Assembly: GCF_018129405.1 (NCBI RefSeq)
Contig: NZ_JAFCLP010000011.1
Location: 62,001-126,000 of the forward strand
Length of the DNA stretch: 64,000 nucleotides
From: Bradyrhizobium iriomotense
GTDB taxonomy: Bacteria > Pseudomonadota > Alphaproteobacteria > Rhizobiales > Xanthobacteraceae
Direction: 5' to 3'
In this document: positions 62,871-64,000 of the stretch, piece after piece
How the letters are laid out: each line of letters opens with the position of its first letter
Position numbering within the stretch: the stretch's first letter is position 1
Notes under the pieces: generated by a model
The model's database searches: none
What the model saw: only the letters and a program-made list of their open reading frames with translations
What the model was told of the DNA's origin: nothing
Program-made: the position numbers and the translations under genes

Positions 62871-64000
62871 ATGCGCCTTAATTCGACGCGCCTTGGCCGC
62901 ACCAATCTCGACCGGCTGCCGCCTGGCATCCGCCGTCCGGCCTATGACCGTTCGCGCGTCACGCCCGGCATCGTGCATCTCGGCCTCGGGGCCTTTCATC
63001 GCGCGCATCAGGCCGTCGTCGTCGACGATTGCCTTGCCAGCGGCAGCATGTCCTGGGGCATCGTCGGCGCGAGCCTGCGCAGCCCGGATACGCGCGACGC
63101 CCTCGCCCCGCAGGACCATCTCTATACCGTTGCGGTACGTGCAGCCGAAGGCACCGAGCATCGTGTGATCGGCGCCCTGCTCGACAGCGTCGTCGCGCGC
63201 GAGAAGCCGGCAGCGCTGGTCGAGCGGATGGCCGACCCCGCCATCCGCATCGTCTCGCTCACGGTCACCGAGAAGGGCTATTGCCACACGCCGCAGACCG
63301 GCGATCTCGACGAGCGGCATCCTGATGTCGTTCACGACCTCAACAATTTTGACGCGCCGCGCTCGGCGCCCGGCTTCATCGTCGCTGCGCTGGCGCGCCG
63401 GCGCGCGCAGGGACTAGCGCCCTTCACCGTGCTGTGCTGCGACAACCTCGCGGCCAACGGTCACACCGTGCAGCGGATCGTGACGCAGTTCGCCGCGCTC
63501 CGCTCCAAGGATCTCGGCAAGTGGATCGCGGATGCGGCTGCCTTTCCCTGCACCATGGTCGACCGCATCGTGCCGGAGACGACGGATGCCGACCGCGATG
63601 CGGTCTCGAACGCGCTTGGCTTTCGCGACGCCTGGCCGGTCATGACCGAGCCGTTCACGCAATGGGTGGTGGAGGACCGTTTCACCGCGGGCCGGCCCGA
63701 TCTTGCCGCCGCCGGCGTCGAGCTCGTCGCCGACGTCAAGCCATTCGAGCTGATGAAGCTGCGGCTGCTCAACGCCAGCCATTCCGCGCTCGCCTATCTC
63801 GGCTATCTCGCCGGTTACGAGACCATCGCCGACACCATGACTGATCCGCACTTTGCGCGTCTCGCTGCGCGCGTGATGGAGGAGGCCGCGGTGACACTGA
63901 CGATGCCTGCAGGCACCGACCTTGCCGCCTATCGCGCCTCGCTGCTCAAGCGCTTTTCCAATCCGGCGCTGCATCACCGCACCTGGCAGATCGCGATGGA
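62871..64000 (+). CDS. uxuB: Fructuronate reductase / mannitol dehydrogenase family protein, cut by window edge
   Basis: About 376 residues are inside the window and no stop is reached. AGGGGGAG lies 8 bases before the ATG. GIVHLGLGAFHRAHQA (about 35-50) is the NAD-binding signature of the polyol dehydrogenase family, and KLRLLNASHSALAYLG near 290-310 carries the catalytic Lys. Next to uxuA genes it most likely reduces fructuronate to mannonate, feeding UxuA at 56474. A mannitol or other polyol oxidase role is possible. Confidence 0.9.
   Translation, partial: MRLNSTRLGRTNLDRLPPGIRRPAYDRSRVTPGIVHLGLGAFHRAHQAVVVDDCLASGSMSWGIVGASLRSPDTRDALAPQDHLYTVAVRAAEGTEHRVIGALLDSVVAREKPAALVERMADPAIRIVSLTVTEKGYCHTPQTGDLDERHPDVVHDLNNFDAPRSAPGFIVAALARRRAQGLAPFTVLCCDNLAANGHTVQRIVTQFAALRSKDLGKWIADAAAFPCTMVDRIVPETTDADRDAVSNALGFRDAWPVMTEPFTQWVVEDRFTAGRPDLAAAGVELVADVKPFELMKLRLLNASHSALAYLGYLAGYETIADTMTDPHFARLAARVMEEAAVTLTMPAGTDLAAYRASLLKRFSNPALHHRTWQIAM

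Overview
The window is high-GC, densely packed DNA with alphaproteobacterial gene content. It looks like a Bradyrhizobium-type rhizobial chromosome: many TRAP and ABC substrate-binding proteins, paired small heat-shock genes behind a ROSE RNA thermometer, and GC-rich palindromic intergenic repeats. The genus is an inference from style and gene families; there is no rRNA or other species marker. I see no tRNA, rRNA, CRISPR array, IS element or phage gene. About 62 protein genes are called, one of them cut by the right edge and one probably cut by the left edge.

Left edge (1-3684): three co-directional genes of glycan-related or unknown character. Two resemble known enzyme folds but lack the expected catalytic residues. 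3686-14182: a CoA-ester catabolic locus. One arm (minus strand) carries a Cat1-type CoA-transferase/hydrolase, an acyl-CoA ligase, an acyl-CoA dehydrogenase and a complete TRAP transporter. The divergent arm carries a class III CoA-transferase, a MaoC hydratase, a CitE-like lyase and an IclR regulator. The two arms share an AT-rich control region. Together they resemble bacterial itaconate/C5-dicarboxylate degradation: import, CoA activation, hydration, then cleavage to pyruvate and acetyl-CoA.

14194-19658: a glycine-zipper exported protein, a Tat-targeted fumarylacetoacetate-hydrolase-family protein with a divergent LysR regulator, and a stress island. The island holds two Hsp20 genes behind a ROSE thermometer, a small protein of unknown function, and two tiny overlapping coiled-coil genes that look like tandem paralogues. 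19659-29184: one long minus-strand unit coding for a spermidine/putrescine-type ABC importer, a three-subunit molybdenum hydroxylase and an amidase, suggesting uptake and oxidation of an amide-bearing or heterocyclic compound.

29380-36543: a secreted heparanase-like GH79 glycosidase, a metabolite:H+ symporter, repeats, then an orphan Liv-type binding protein with a flavoprotein and an IclR regulator. 36707-43424: an amino/keto-acid catabolic cluster (hydroxyacid dehydrogenase, RidA, ThDP enzyme, D-amino-acid-dehydrogenase-like flavoprotein, Asp/Glu racemase family, GntR regulator, SDR). The decayed C-terminus of an aminotransferase lies between the RidA and ThDP genes. 43638-49112: an orphan amino-acid binding protein, a phosphoesterase, a carboxylesterase, and a symporter divergent from a TetR regulator.

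49262-55152: a second polyamine-type ABC importer interleaved with a PuuB-like amine oxidoreductase and a type II haloacid dehalogenase. 55364-64000: a LysR regulator, then a hexuronate cluster (uxuA, idonate-type dehydrogenase, TRAP transporter, GntR regulator) divergent from uxuB, with a 17-bp GntR-type palindrome between the two arms. Four families of inverted repeats sit mostly at convergent gene ends, and one copy sits inside the hexuronate TRAP operon.
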